Origin: G963701675 sp963701675
Lineage (GTDB): Bacteria > Planctomycetota > Planctomycetia > Gemmatales > Gemmataceae
Direction of reading: 5' to 3'
Length of the DNA: 64,000 nucleotides
NCBI GenBank assembly: GCA_963701675.1
Contig: OY969623.1
Span: 2,232,001-2,296,000 of the forward strand
A model generated the notes under the pieces. The model was given only the letters and a program-made list of their open reading frames with translations. It was not told the origin of the DNA and did not search any database. The position numbers were made by a program, and so were the translations under genes. Shown here piece by piece: positions 16,316-25,600 of this stretch (its first letter is position 1; each line of letters opens with the position of its first letter).

Positions 16316-19300
16316 ATGCGGCTCACGCGCGTTTCCCAGAATTCACTTCCGCCCGCATGGAGATGGTTCGGCGATCAATCCTGGCTACCGCTCACCCTGT
16401 ACGCAGCTGGCGTCTATCTCCTCCTTGGATTACCCGCCTTCTCCCTGGCTGTCTCTCCGGGGACATCGTGCCCGTTCTGGCCCGCCGCCGGGTGGGCCTT
16501 TCTGGCTATCTTGTTGGCCGGCAAGCGCGCGGTCGCGGGGCTAATCATCGGGGCGTTCTTCGTGAATGCTAGCGGCCCGGTTTGGTACGGCATGGGCTTC
16601 GTGTCAGCTGTTTTTGTCGGCGGAGTTCGGGCGGTCGGGAGTATCGTCGCGGCAGCGATCGCGGTCCGTTTTCTTAATGGGGTTCCCCGATCACGGACCT
16701 TTTTTCAGCCTAAGTCGCTGAGTCGCTTCGCGCTATATGTTGTCTTGTCGGCGCTCGTTAGCGGCAGCATTGGAGTCACGGCGGGCGCGTGCGCCGACTC
16801 GTCGCAATTCAAGCAATTCTGGCAATTGGCTATCATCTGGATTCTGGGCGACACCATCGGAATGCTTGTAGTCGTGCCGCTGGGGCTCCGACTCCTTGAC
16901 GCATCTGGGGGGCTGCAACGTGAGGCACACTGGCGCTGGGTCTTCATCTTACTTTGGGCTGGTGCATGTGTTGCGATTCTGTACTGGTACCCAACGGTGC
17001 ATGGGCTCGCGATCGTAGGTTTGGGTGTCGCCGCTTCATTCTGTTTTTTTTCGGTCCCCCTTTGCCATGCCATGACCCTAGGAGTCTGCGTGTCGGTAAT
17101 TCTGCTCACGGCGACGGGCCACGGGTACTTAGCGCAGCTCGACATATTACGGACGGATGCCCAGGCGTGGCCATCACGGGACTTGGCACTTGCGCTTTTT
17201 CTCCTCGGCCTCACTTCTATTAGTCTCCTCACCGGTGCCGCCTTCACTCATCTTCGCGCGGGTCGGCTGCTGTTCGACCAGGCTGTAGAATTTGTTCCTG
17301 TCGCGGTCATCTGGGTAAACGCCGAAGGCGACCTGGTTCGAGCCAATCCCGACGCCCGCATAATGCTCGGGGTGGATTCCTCGCATGCTCGCGGGTCAAG
17401 GGATTGGACTGCGGCACTGGCAACTTCTGGTTCCGGCGAGTCCGCATGGCCTGAAGGCTGGGAGGCATATATCCGTGCTCGCCGTGCTGACCAGGCGGCT
17501 ACCCCATTCGATGCCACGTTGCGCGTGCGCGATGGCGGTGATAAGGGACGGGTGGTCCGGTTCGTCGCCAAGCCACTGCCAGATGCTGACGGCGAGTTAG
17601 CAGGGTTCATAGCTGTCCTGCGCCCTCATGACACGGACGGGGAGGCACTGCGCGACCAACTGGCACGTATCTTGCACGACGCCACTCACGAGTTGAGTTT
17701 CCTCAAGAAGGAACACAAGCGGTTAGCTCGGAAACTGGCACCCGGGTCGGACGCCGACTACACGGGCGCAGTTATCGCTTTAGACATACTGGAGGATCTG
17801 ATCGAATGGTCAGGCCATGCCATCCGGCGGTCGGCGCCGGGGGTGTCGCAGTATCGACTGATTCGACCTAAAGATGTAATCCGGGAGGAGGCATATCGGC
17901 TTGGCTTCCGGGCCCGGGAAAGTGTAGAAACCCAGATCGACCTGAGACACGGCACGCCGCCTCTATTCCTGGCGGACGACACTACGTTCCAGTTTGTAGT
18001 CCGTGTACTTCTGCACAACGCCGTTAAGCACGGTCGCCAGCCCGTAGACATCACGATTGTGCAGACCCGGGAGGCCAATCGTCCGCGACTTCAGTTCACG
18101 TTTCAGGATCGTGGCGACGGAATGACACAGGCCAGGTTCGACGAGGTCCGGCGGTGGCTGAAGGAAAACGACCTGAGGGACCGTGCCAGGGGCGACGCGG
18201 GTGACCCGCGGGCGGGCAAGCAGATGGCCCTAGTGGTGGCCAATCGTCGCCTCCAGAGCTTGGGCTCGGAGCTACGGCTGGAAGAAGATTTGGACTGCCG
18301 GAGGAATTTATTCAAGTTCGAGCTACCCTACAGCCCCCCACAACCGACCGATGCCCTACTCGTCGTGGTGGCCGGATCAGACGACGAGGCCGCACAGGAG
18401 ATCATGAAGGCGTGCGAGGACCGCGAGCTAAGGGTCGTTCGAGTCACGGCGGGCACGCCGCCCAACCTACAATCCCACAATGTGCGGAGGGTGTTTCTCG
18501 TCGGCATCGCTCCCGCCGGGTTCGCGAATTGGGTCACCGATTTTCAAGTGAACCAGCGCCGACAACCAGACGCCCGGCGCCATTGGCGCGAACTGGTAAT
18601 GATAGAAACGGCGGACGATCCGCGGCAGCTCGCGGCGGAGTTTGCCAAACTCGAATACATCGAGATCCCTCGGAAACATATCGAGATGGCAGTTATTCGA
18701 GTCTCTCGGGACAAGCCGATACCAGACTGGCTCGGGAATCGCTTCGATCCGCCGCCGGACACCGCTCTAGGGGATTTTGGCCCGGCCCTCGCTGTCGATG
18801 ACGACCCCCGTTCACTGGGCCTACTCCTGGACCGGATGGTCGCGGCCGGTTTAACCGATGTTCGCGGCGTGGTGTGCGCAGAGGAAGCGGACGCAGTTTT
18901 GTCGGATTGCAAGTTCCGAGTGGTTCTACTCGACCGGCGACTCGGCGGTAGCCGCACGGGGGACGATCTTGCCGCCCACATCCAGGACAAGTATTCAGGG
19001 AACGGGCGCCCCATCGTGTTGGCCGTGTCCGGCGATCCATACCTGTCTGGTGGCACGTCGTTCGACGGCAGCCTACCTAAAGATTTCCTTCCCCGTCAAC
19101 TGAGGGAGCTGCTCATCGAAATTGCAGCGACAATAAGCTCTCTTCCGACGCTGCCGACAGAGGCTATAGCTGCTACAGTTTCGGCCGCAAATTGTAACCA
19201 GACACTAATGAACGTCAATTATCGTGAGGTGGGATTAATCACGCAAACTACGCTCCGTAATCTCGTCGAACGATTCAGCCACGGGGAATTCCTATTCCGC

Positions 19301-19549
19301 CTAGCCGTCGAGGACCCGGATCTAGTGGACATAGGCCTCCTCGCGCACGGCCTGCTTCGTAACGCCGAGAAGATCCAGTGTGCCCCACTCGTGCGACTTT
19401 TGGAAAGAATCGAGGCGCAAGGATGGGTGAGCCAGAAGGATGTTAGCCAATATTCCCAGCTGGTCGAGCAATGCATTAAGGCGGTGTGCGACCGAATTCG
19501 TTTCCAGATGGTGAACCATGAGACCGAAGGTGCTGTACGCGGAGGATGA
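16316..19549 (+). CDS. Hybrid phosphorelay kinase: MASE1-PAS-HisKA-HATPase-REC(-like)-REC-Hpt
   Basis: The protein has 1077 residues. Residues about 22-315 are a MASE1 membrane sensor with eight or more hydrophobic segments and the CPFWPAAGWAFLAILLAGKR signature. Residues about 320-435 form a PAS domain. The H box is ILHDATHELSFL with His458 as phosphoacceptor. The ATPase has N box LLHNAVKHG (Asn568) and G1 DRGDGM (Asp598). A degenerate receiver-like domain without acidic pocket spans about 678-800. A true receiver spans about 820-935, with acidic triad Asp828-830, phosphoacceptor Asp873 (VVLLDRRL), Ser905 and Lys922. A C-terminal Hpt helix bundle carries LLAHGLLRNAEKI with His1011. All four relay residues (His, Asp, His, then Asp55 of the next protein) are present. 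The start follows AAAGGA with 8-bp spacing. The downstream gene overlaps the last 32 bp, so the two are translationally coupled and most likely partners. Confidence 0.9.
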   Translation: MRLTRVSQNSLPPAWRWFGDQSWLPLTLYAAGVYLLLGLPAFSLAVSPGTSCPFWPAAGWAFLAILLAGKRAVAGLIIGAFFVNASGPVWYGMGFVSAVFVGGVRAVGSIVAAAIAVRFLNGVPRSRTFFQPKSLSRFALYVVLSALVSGSIGVTAGACADSSQFKQFWQLAIIWILGDTIGMLVVVPLGLRLLDASGGLQREAHWRWVFILLWAGACVAILYWYPTVHGLAIVGLGVAASFCFFSVPLCHAMTLGVCVSVILLTATGHGYLAQLDILRTDAQAWPSRDLALALFLLGLTSISLLTGAAFTHLRAGRLLFDQAVEFVPVAVIWVNAEGDLVRANPDARIMLGVDSSHARGSRDWTAALATSGSGESAWPEGWEAYIRARRADQAATPFDATLRVRDGGDKGRVVRFVAKPLPDADGELAGFIAVLRPHDTDGEALRDQLARILHDATHELSFLKKEHKRLARKLAPGSDADYTGAVIALDILEDLIEWSGHAIRRSAPGVSQYRLIRPKDVIREEAYRLGFRARESVETQIDLRHGTPPLFLADDTTFQFVVRVLLHNAVKHGRQPVDITIVQTREANRPRLQFTFQDRGDGMTQARFDEVRRWLKENDLRDRARGDAGDPRAGKQMALVVANRRLQSLGSELRLEEDLDCRRNLFKFELPYSPPQPTDALLVVVAGSDDEAAQEIMKACEDRELRVVRVTAGTPPNLQSHNVRRVFLVGIAPAGFANWVTDFQVNQRRQPDARRHWRELVMIETADDPRQLAAEFAKLEYIEIPRKHIEMAVIRVSRDKPIPDWLGNRFDPPPDTALGDFGPALAVDDDPRSLGLLLDRMVAAGLTDVRGVVCAEEADAVLSDCKFRVVLLDRRLGGSRTGDDLAAHIQDKYSGNGRPIVLAVSGDPYLSGGTSFDGSLPKDFLPRQLRELLIEIAATISSLPTLPTEAIAATVSAANCNQTLMNVNYREVGLITQTTLRNLVERFSHGEFLFRLAVEDPDLVDIGLLAHGLLRNAEKIQCAPLVRLLERIEAQGWVSQKDVSQYSQLVEQCIKAVCDRIRFQMVNHETEGAVRGG

Positions 19550-20432
19550 CCTCGGCAGCTTTAGGGATCTAGCCGAGGCTCTCGACTATCAAGGGATCGA
19601 GTGCGAGCAAGCATCCGACGGCAGCGAAGCGTTAGCGTTGGCAACATCGGGCGGCGCACGATACGCGGCCATCGTCGTCGACCTCGGACTCCCACAGGGC
19701 AACGATGCCAGATTGACGCGCCGAGGGGGCGACAACATGATACCGAAACCAGTCGGGCTTGTTGTGGCCGAGTTGATTAGGGCCATCGACCCAAGGACAC
19801 CGGTGCTGGCGTTCACGCGCTGGCGGGCGCAGACATCCGACCAGACAAGGCAATGGTTCAGACAGCGCAGTTTGGACGAGAAAGGCTGCTTGGGGTTGTA
19901 CTTCAAATCGACGCCAGATGAGTGTGCTTTGGTTCGTCGGCTGGCGGCGCTTGCATTCCCTGATCGTGTGATGGACCGTGTTCCGTATTTTATTATCCAC
20001 GGCCATGATGAGACTACCCGCAGCAGCCTTTGCCGGCGGCTGGAGGCCCGGACGCGTGTGCTACCGGTCATCCTTGACATCCATCGCCAGCCTGGTCGGT
20101 CGATCATTGAGCAGTTCGAGGATTACGCCAACAACGCCGCGGGTGCGATTGCTCTTTTCACCGAGGACGACTGGGGACGCGCCGGACGGGCCGAAACTGA
20201 AGAGGCCCGACGGGTGCGTCAGAATGTGCTGTTCGAGGTCGGCTACTGTTTAGGGCACTTTGGCCGGCGCAGTGATCGGGTGATCCTACTTACTCGAGGC
20301 CAGCCGGAGCTGCCGAGCGACCTCGCGGGGCTGCCGAACCCTCCCATCGAACTGCCCGAAAACCTGGACTTGGACACCGGCATTGACCGTGTTCTGGATC
20401 GGCTGGCGATCGTGCTCGATCGGTACAGCTGA
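19518..20432 (+). CDS. Response regulator with TIR-like effector domain (REC-TIR)
   Basis: The protein has 304 residues. Residues 1-140 are a receiver with Glu9-Asp10-Asp11, phosphoacceptor Asp55 (AIVVDLGLPQG), Thr100 (VLAFT) and Lys130 (LYFKS), all conserved switch residues. An insert lies after the phosphorylation site. Residues about 155-300 are a TIR-like nucleotide-binding domain of the PF10137 type: VPYFIIHGHDETTRSSLCRR, then PGRSIIEQFEDYANNAAGAI, then ALFTEDDWGRAG, then RVRQNVLFEVGYCLGHFGR with Glu240 in the usual catalytic position, then LPSDLAGL. Domains of this type are effectors in CBASS and Pycsar-like immunity, where TIR domains hydrolyse NAD+. The ATG overlaps the kinase gene end. 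The natural reading is a phosphorelay whose output is a TIR-like enzyme instead of a DNA-binding domain. NADase activity is inference. Confidence 0.88.
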   Translation: MRPKVLYAEDDLGSFRDLAEALDYQGIECEQASDGSEALALATSGGARYAAIVVDLGLPQGNDARLTRRGGDNMIPKPVGLVVAELIRAIDPRTPVLAFTRWRAQTSDQTRQWFRQRSLDEKGCLGLYFKSTPDECALVRRLAALAFPDRVMDRVPYFIIHGHDETTRSSLCRRLEARTRVLPVILDIHRQPGRSIIEQFEDYANNAAGAIALFTEDDWGRAGRAETEEARRVRQNVLFEVGYCLGHFGRRSDRVILLTRGQPELPSDLAGLPNPPIELPENLDLDTGIDRVLDRLAIVLDRYS

Positions 20433-20473
20433 GCAAGTACCCTTTTCCAAATTCGCCGGCCAGTCCGAAGTAT

Positions 20474-20579
20474 GGTGAAATGGATCAGCGACTTTTGGAC
20501 TCACACGTGTACAGCGGGTTGGCAAGGGTGAAATGGATCAGCGACTTTCGGACTCACACGTGTACAGCGGGTTGGCAAG
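20474..20579. repeat. Tandem duplication of a 53-bp IS terminus
   Basis: Two copies of a 53-bp unit (20474-20526 and 20527-20579), starting GGTGAAATGGATCAGCGACT, differ by one base (T to C). The unit aligns with the right end of the IS at 54751-56417, which in the same sense reads GGTGTAATGGATCAGGGAAA. It lies about 90 bp beyond the stop of the transposase relic at 20666, as expected for its end. The IS end has therefore been duplicated head to tail. Confidence 0.85.
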
Positions 20580-20665
20580 GGACTGCACCGTCGATCCAAC
20601 AAAGACATTTCGGAAGTGCGTACGATGGGCGCGATGAGTTTAGGGTTCATCGAGATCGAGGCGGA

Positions 20666-21260
20666 TTAGGCTGCGCGGACGATTGTCACACGTGGCAGAT
20701 GACGTCGTTTCGAGCAGTAATCAACACGGAGTTCGAGTTTCGCGCCTGGTTGACCTTTGACGAGTACCTGCGGCCCAGCGCAAGGCGATGCCCGTGGCCA
20801 ACCCGAACGCGGCTCGAAGCGAGGCCGGCGGCAGGAAGGCCATTTCCCGAAATAGATCTCATCCCGCGTCGCACCTTTCAACGATGTGTGGGGACGGTCG
20901 GCGTGGTACCAACTTACAAATAGCTGCAACTCCCGTTGTAGACATCGGCGCCGCAACGAAACCAGCGGCAAGGCGCGGATGCAGTCGTGCTTAACGGTTC
21001 AAATCAGGCGTTCGATCACGGCAATGCTGCCCGGTCGTCCCACCGCGCCGAAGCGTTGGCGAATGCCACGCTGACGGCACCAGCCTGAGAAAACTTCCGC
21101 GTACCAATTCAGAGCAGACGATGGAAAATTCATCGCCGGTCCGGGTGATCGAATAGAAGTCGCCCGCCGCGGCCCATACCGGAATTGCTGCACCACTTTC
21201 GAGTCGGCAGATAGCAAACAAGCCGGGCAATATCTTTAATGTCATTCTCGATTCTCGAAA
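20666..21260 (-). pseudogene. C-terminal relic of the 54939-type IS transposase
   Basis: On the minus strand VFSGWCRQRGIRQRFGAVGR then PGSIAVIERLI stops. In a second frame PLVSLRRRCLQRELQLFVSW, then YHADRPHTSLKGATRDEIYF, then VLVKGQPGAKLELRVDY and HLPRVTIVRAA follow. These segments align colinearly with the last 150 residues of the intact transposase at 54939-56285. The upstream part (to about 21260) is only weakly alignable. It belongs with the duplicated IS end at 20474-20579. It cannot encode an active transposase. Confidence 0.85.
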
Positions 21261-21417
21261 CGAGAACCTCTAGTGGCGTCAGTTCATAATTGACATAGTT
21301 ATGACAATCATGAACTGACACCCTCACTCACTTACTTGTCAACCCTATAGCGCTCTTATATACAAAGTGTCGCTGTATTGAAGTACCCGCCGGAATTCCT
21401 CTCAACGAGGGCTACAC

Positions 21418-21972
21418 ATGATGTCCCACGCCACACTGTTTCTGGTTCTTTTGATTCCCGCTTCGTCACCCGCTTCCGCAAAGCAGCTAGGCGGCCAACA
21501 GGATCCCGGAGTTCAACGTCAAGCTCAAGCTGGCGCTCAAGCGCAAGAAAAAAAGGAAGAAAGGCGCTGTGCCTACCTTGGATTCTGGGGGAGTTTTCAT
21601 CTCATCGGGGCAGGCGGCAGTGCTGCGTACCACTTGGGAAATGACCGCTACGTGGCCGATCTTCGCTCGAACGGACAAGACGACCATTATTGGTACTACG
21701 CCCCCGCGAATGGCGACCAGTTTACGAGTAGGTGGGCGTTCGCCCGACCAGATAATTGCGGCATGGCCTGGGTCTGGCGACGTGATCGCGGAGGGTGGCA
21801 TCGTTATGAATTAACGAGAGCGTGGGGGGACGGGCTCAGTGAGAGGTCGCACGGGGCCAATGTTTCAGCCGAAGATGCGCCGGCGACCAAGAAGGACGTG
21901 GACGTCATTGTTGGATTTCTTAAGAACATGGAGGCTGAACTTAAAGAGATCCGAACAAAGCTCGAAAAGTAG
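21418..21972 (+). CDS. Secreted hypothetical protein
   Basis: The protein has 184 residues. MMSHATLFLVLLIPASSPAS is a typical signal peptide with a likely cleavage after ASA near residue 21. A Gln/Ala-rich linker (VQRQAQAGAQAQEKKEERR) precedes a globular region rich in Trp, Tyr and Gly (CAYLGFWGSFHLIGAGG, DDHYWYYAPANGD, MAWVWRRDRGGWHRYEL). A short coiled coil ends the protein (FLKNMEAELKEIRTKLEK). The start follows CGAGGGCTACAC. I do not recognise a family. The aromatic-rich centre resembles small exported binding domains. Confidence 0.6.
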   Translation: MMSHATLFLVLLIPASSPASAKQLGGQQDPGVQRQAQAGAQAQEKKEERRCAYLGFWGSFHLIGAGGSAAYHLGNDRYVADLRSNGQDDHYWYYAPANGDQFTSRWAFARPDNCGMAWVWRRDRGGWHRYELTRAWGDGLSERSHGANVSAEDAPATKKDVDVIVGFLKNMEAELKEIRTKLEK

Positions 21973-22009
21973 CCTGAATCTCTCGACTATGACGCGGAAA
22001 TATTCGCTA

Positions 22010-23923
22010 TTAGTGCGACGGGTTCGCAGACCTGTCCGCGGCCCTCAAGGCAAGCAGAGACTGCATCAATCGCCCTCCCTTATTAGTTCTTCGCGCGAGG
22101 CGCGAGTAAAAGCTCTGCCTCGCTAATCTGCCAACGGCTTGGGTTGCCGCGAACGTGTCCAACCAACCCCAAAACGGCAACTTGGCGGCCGCAAAGATCA
22201 TCTGCATGTCTGTCACGCTTACTTTTGAGATGAACCTCGGCGAGTCCCCAGTTTGATCCGCCGATTCGTAGACTACAATACGCGGCAATGGGTCGTTTGC
22301 GCTCAAATCATCGCTCGGGTGGTTCCCAACTACCCCACTGAACACCACATACCTTCCCGGCTTCACATGTCCCTCGGGGTCCCTTTCTGTCGCCAAAATC
22401 CTATTGAGCTTACTTAAATCTGTGACCACGGGTTGCTCACTACCCGAGCTGACACTGGCTGGTAACACTCTTGCAGTCCAGGCCGGCCCAACCGAGACGA
22501 GCAAGGTCTGTAGGGCACGTCCGACCCAACAGAGCGCCATGGAAGCCAAAACTGCATAGATAACGGTGCAGCATAACCCGAGGTAGCTGTACTTATCCTT
22601 CCAGCGCCAGAATAGCCGCCGACTTCTCTGAGACCGTTTAAGAGCGCCCCCGCTGGAGATGGCGATCGGAACGGGTTGCCCGACCGGGTACCAGGGTCGG
22701 CTCGGTAGTCTATCAATATCCTCGGCAACGGTTATTCGCCCGGCTGTCTTCCAGGCGTGACGCGCCACGGAATACCCCCACCGAATCAAAGCATGTATTT
22801 CCTCATCGGAGAAGGCATCCAAATCGGTCCGAATCAAGCGGACTCGTTGTCGCACTTCATTGGGTAGCTGATCCGGATGTGTATCGACGGCTGCAAGGTC
22901 GTTAATGCGGCAAGGGATGTAGGGCTCCGGCAGCCTCCCGCGCGACCGTAATTCACGAAGCTCCAAGTCATCTATGCGCTTCATTAATACTTCCGTTGTC
23001 CGTCACGTTCTTTGGAAAGTCGAGCCAAAACGCTTTTCTTTTGCCCACTTAAACATGCCACCCGCGTCACTTACAAGAACAGCATCCAAACGGAATCCAC
23101 GTTCAATGACACGTTCCATCATTTCGACGCCTAGATTGTCGTACACCCCGCCGTCCGTGAGGGACTCATCATGCCACTCTTGGGGTAACATGCCGAATTC
23201 CTCCCCTTGCAAACGAGTCGGCGGGAAGAGCGGCGGGAAAGCCGACGACGAAGCAACAGCGAAAGCTACCGACCAGGAATCTAGACCGACCCACTCCTTT
23301 TGACCTGAATCTCTCATGGACACGTTAGTTGATTCACTGCTCCGCGAAACTTCACTTTCAGGAGTGAGAGCAGACCAAAATCCGTTTGCACCGAAAGCAC
23401 AAAGCTGACCTGTGGTCATGCTCGTTGCCAGTACGTATAGAAGAGGTCGGCCGGTGCAATGGGTCGGCCAGCCAGTTCGATTCAAAGACTCGGTGTCACA
23501 TTCGGGACGACACAAGGCGATCTGCTTGAAATTTGGGACTTCCTTTTTGAGTGTTGACAAAGTCTGCTCGGGATAAAGACTAGCGTAGTGGTTTTCTAGC
23601 ATTCCCGTTGGTGACCAGGCCGTACCCCAAAGCAAGCGAGGTAGGATGCTCAGCCAGCCAAAGCAGCACTTGCGGACGATTCCACCCCTGACATCAGACT
23701 TAACAAAAGAAATCACTTCCGACGCCGCACCTTCAAACTCTTCGGTTGTGCCAGTGTATTTTTCCCAGTTAAGTACAAGGTGTGCTGCGAGGACGCTGCC
23801 ACCCGAGACCGAGCAAATATGCCTCACATGTCTTAGGAGACCGCCCTCATGGAGAAAGCGAACGACGCCGAGATGGAACAGGGTAGCGCGAAAGCGCCAC
23901 CAGACAATGTAAGGCCTAAAAAC
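22010..23923 (-). pseudogene. Patatin-like phospholipase, decayed (frameshift plus in-frame TGA)
   Basis: Read on the minus strand, the N-terminal glycine-rich oxyanion loop is in one frame (GLTLSGGAF). A shift leads to RATLFHLGVVRFLHEGGLLR, then the nucleophile elbow SVSGGSVLAAHLV (Ser) and later TDGGVYDNLG (Asp of the Ser-Asp dyad). The family sequence then runs into RFGSTFQRT, a TGA at 23003-23005, and continues without loss of frame as RTTEVLMKRIDDLELREL and CRINDLAAVDTHPDQLPNEV, ending with a membrane segment (YLGLCCTVIYAVLASMALCW). As read there are two open pieces (23827-23003 and 22984-22010). The upstream end is cut by the IS91-type element. The ancestral enzyme was a patatin-like acyl hydrolase, a family that includes CBASS and other defence effectors; that role here is not shown. 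Confidence 0.8.
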
Positions 23924-23975
23924 TGATCGTTGGTGGTTGCATGGACAGGACCCTTCTAATGACTAATCAGCACGC

Positions 23976-24599
23976 TTGACGGTGGTTCAAACTCTCAGCC
24001 GCATTCCCTTTCCCAAACGTCGGCCCAGTCGCCTCCCCAGGGTCCTGACGGCGGATGAGCTGACAGCCTTCTTCGCTGCCCTCCGCAAGCCAAAGTATCG
24101 CGCTTTGTTCATGACCTGCTATGGTGCCGGCCTGCGCCTGAGCGAAGTGTGCCAGTTGCAAGTCACCGATATCGATTCCAAACGCATGGTCGTCCATGTC
24201 CGTGCCGGCAAGGGGGCCAAGGAGAGACTGACCGTCTTATCGCCACGTCTGCTCGAAGTGCTCCGTGTCTATTGGAAGCTGACGCGGCCGCGTCGGTGGC
24301 TGTTTCCCTGCATCAATCAGGAACGGTCGATCTCGCCGGACACGGCGCGAAATGCCTTCCGCCGCGCATGTAGTCGCGCCGGATTGTCACATGACTACAC
24401 GCCGCACAGCTTGCGACACAGCTTTGCCACGCACCTGCTCGATGCGGGCGCTGACTTGGTTTTGATTCAGAATCTCCTGGGACATCAATCGATCAAGACC
24501 ACCAGCCGTTACACCCAAGTCAGTCTGCCCCGCATCCAGGAGGCCCCGGGCCTCTTGGAGCGCTTGCCCCTCGACAAAGAGGAGGTGCCAACGTCATGA
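23976..24599 (+). CDS. Tyrosine recombinase of the IS91-type element
   Basis: The protein has 207 residues covering only the phage-integrase catalytic domain. YGAGLRLSEVCQLQVTDIDS holds the first catalytic Arg. GKGAKERL holds the Lys. HSLRHSFATHLLDAGADLVL holds His-x-x-Arg, LLGHQSIKTT the second His/Trp position, and SRYTQVS the nucleophile Tyr. The usual N-terminal SAM-like core-binding domain is absent, as is common for the short recombinases paired with IS91 transposases, or it has been lost. The stop overlaps the transposase start (ATGA), so the two are translationally coupled. Confidence 0.85.
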   Translation: MTVVQTLSRIPFPKRRPSRLPRVLTADELTAFFAALRKPKYRALFMTCYGAGLRLSEVCQLQVTDIDSKRMVVHVRAGKGAKERLTVLSPRLLEVLRVYWKLTRPRRWLFPCINQERSISPDTARNAFRRACSRAGLSHDYTPHSLRHSFATHLLDAGADLVLIQNLLGHQSIKTTSRYTQVSLPRIQEAPGLLERLPLDKEEVPTS

Positions 24600-25600
24600 T
24601 CGCCCATCACCATCGTCCTCCCTTGGAGGTCGCAGACATTCTCCGCGCGCACGGGGAAGCGTACTGTGCTCGATACCGACCGTCGTTGAGCCGGGCTACC
24701 GTTCTCAGGCGTTTGGTAACGTGTCGGACCGCCGCCTTGGGCGGCCATGTCGATGCGTGCGTTCCGTGCGGTTACACGCGCGTGTCCTACAACTCCTGTC
24801 GCGATCGCCATTGTCCCAAGTGCCAAGCACGCAAGCGCTCTCTCTGGTTGGAGGCACGCTTGGCACGTCTGTTGCCCGTGGAGTACTTTCATGTGGTCTT
24901 CACCTTGCCTGCGGCTTTAAACCCGTTGGTCCTCCATCATCCGCGGCGGTTATATGCCTTGCTCTTTCATGCCGCCGCACGGACATTGCTCACTTTGGCG
25001 GCCGACCCCAAACGCTTGGGCGCTCGCATCGGCGTCACGGCGCTGTTGCACACCTGGGGACAAAACTTGTTGTTTCATCCGCACCTGCACTGTGTCGTTA
25101 CCGGCGGCGGCTTGAGTCCGGACGGCAATCGTTGGATTGCCGGCCGGCCCGGTTACTTCCTACCCGTGAAGGTCCTGGGACGGCTCTTTCGCGGCAAGTT
25201 CTTGGCGGGGTTGAAGAAAGCCTACGACGCCCAGCAACTCACTTTGGGTGGTAGCGTGGCGGCCCTGGCCGATCCAGTCGTCTTTCGTCGTTGGTTGGAT
25301 GCGTTGTACCGTCAGGATTGGAACGTGTACGCCAAGCGGCCATTCGGTGGAGCTAACCAGGTCTTTCGTTACCTGGGTCGCTACTCGCATCGGGTGGCCA
25401 TCACCAGTTCCCGGTTAGTCGCCTGCAAAGACGGGTACGTGTCTCTCCGGTGGAAGGATTATGCGGATGACCATCGCACCAAAGTGATGCGTCTGCCGGC
25501 CGACGAGTTCATTCGCCGGTTCCTGCTTCATGTTTTGCCGAAACGATTTGTACGTATCCGCCACTACGGACTTCTGGCTGGTCGGAATGTTGCATTCTAG
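24596..25600 (+). CDS. IS91-family HUH transposase, C-terminus frameshifted
   Basis: The protein has 334 residues as read. The N-terminal zinc finger is CVPCGYTRVSYNSCRDRHCP followed by KCQ. The HUH motif is LFHPHLHCVVTGGG. The catalytic tyrosine region is YLGRYSHRVAITSSRL, and the late motif is FVRIRHYGLLAGR. After NVAF it stops early. A different frame from about 25612 continues with STPWLDRLPKSTEQNLKCCP then RC, which is the expected C-terminal zinc-knuckle region. A one- or two-base indel near 25595-25625 has therefore truncated the protein by roughly 50 residues. All catalytic motifs are upstream of the lesion, so activity may or may not persist. Confidence 0.85.
   Translation: MIAHHHRPPLEVADILRAHGEAYCARYRPSLSRATVLRRLVTCRTAALGGHVDACVPCGYTRVSYNSCRDRHCPKCQARKRSLWLEARLARLLPVEYFHVVFTLPAALNPLVLHHPRRLYALLFHAAARTLLTLAADPKRLGARIGVTALLHTWGQNLLFHPHLHCVVTGGGLSPDGNRWIAGRPGYFLPVKVLGRLFRGKFLAGLKKAYDAQQLTLGGSVAALADPVVFRRWLDALYRQDWNVYAKRPFGGANQVFRYLGRYSHRVAITSSRLVACKDGYVSLRWKDYADDHRTKVMRLPADEFIRRFLLHVLPKRFVRIRHYGLLAGRNVAF

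Noticed and set aside
14680..21260. The two IS relics as halves of a single IS split by the phosphorelay module
   Set aside because: Both are on the minus strand, but the N-terminal piece lies at the lower coordinate and the C-terminal piece at the higher one, the wrong order for one split element; they must be separate copies or a rearrangement.
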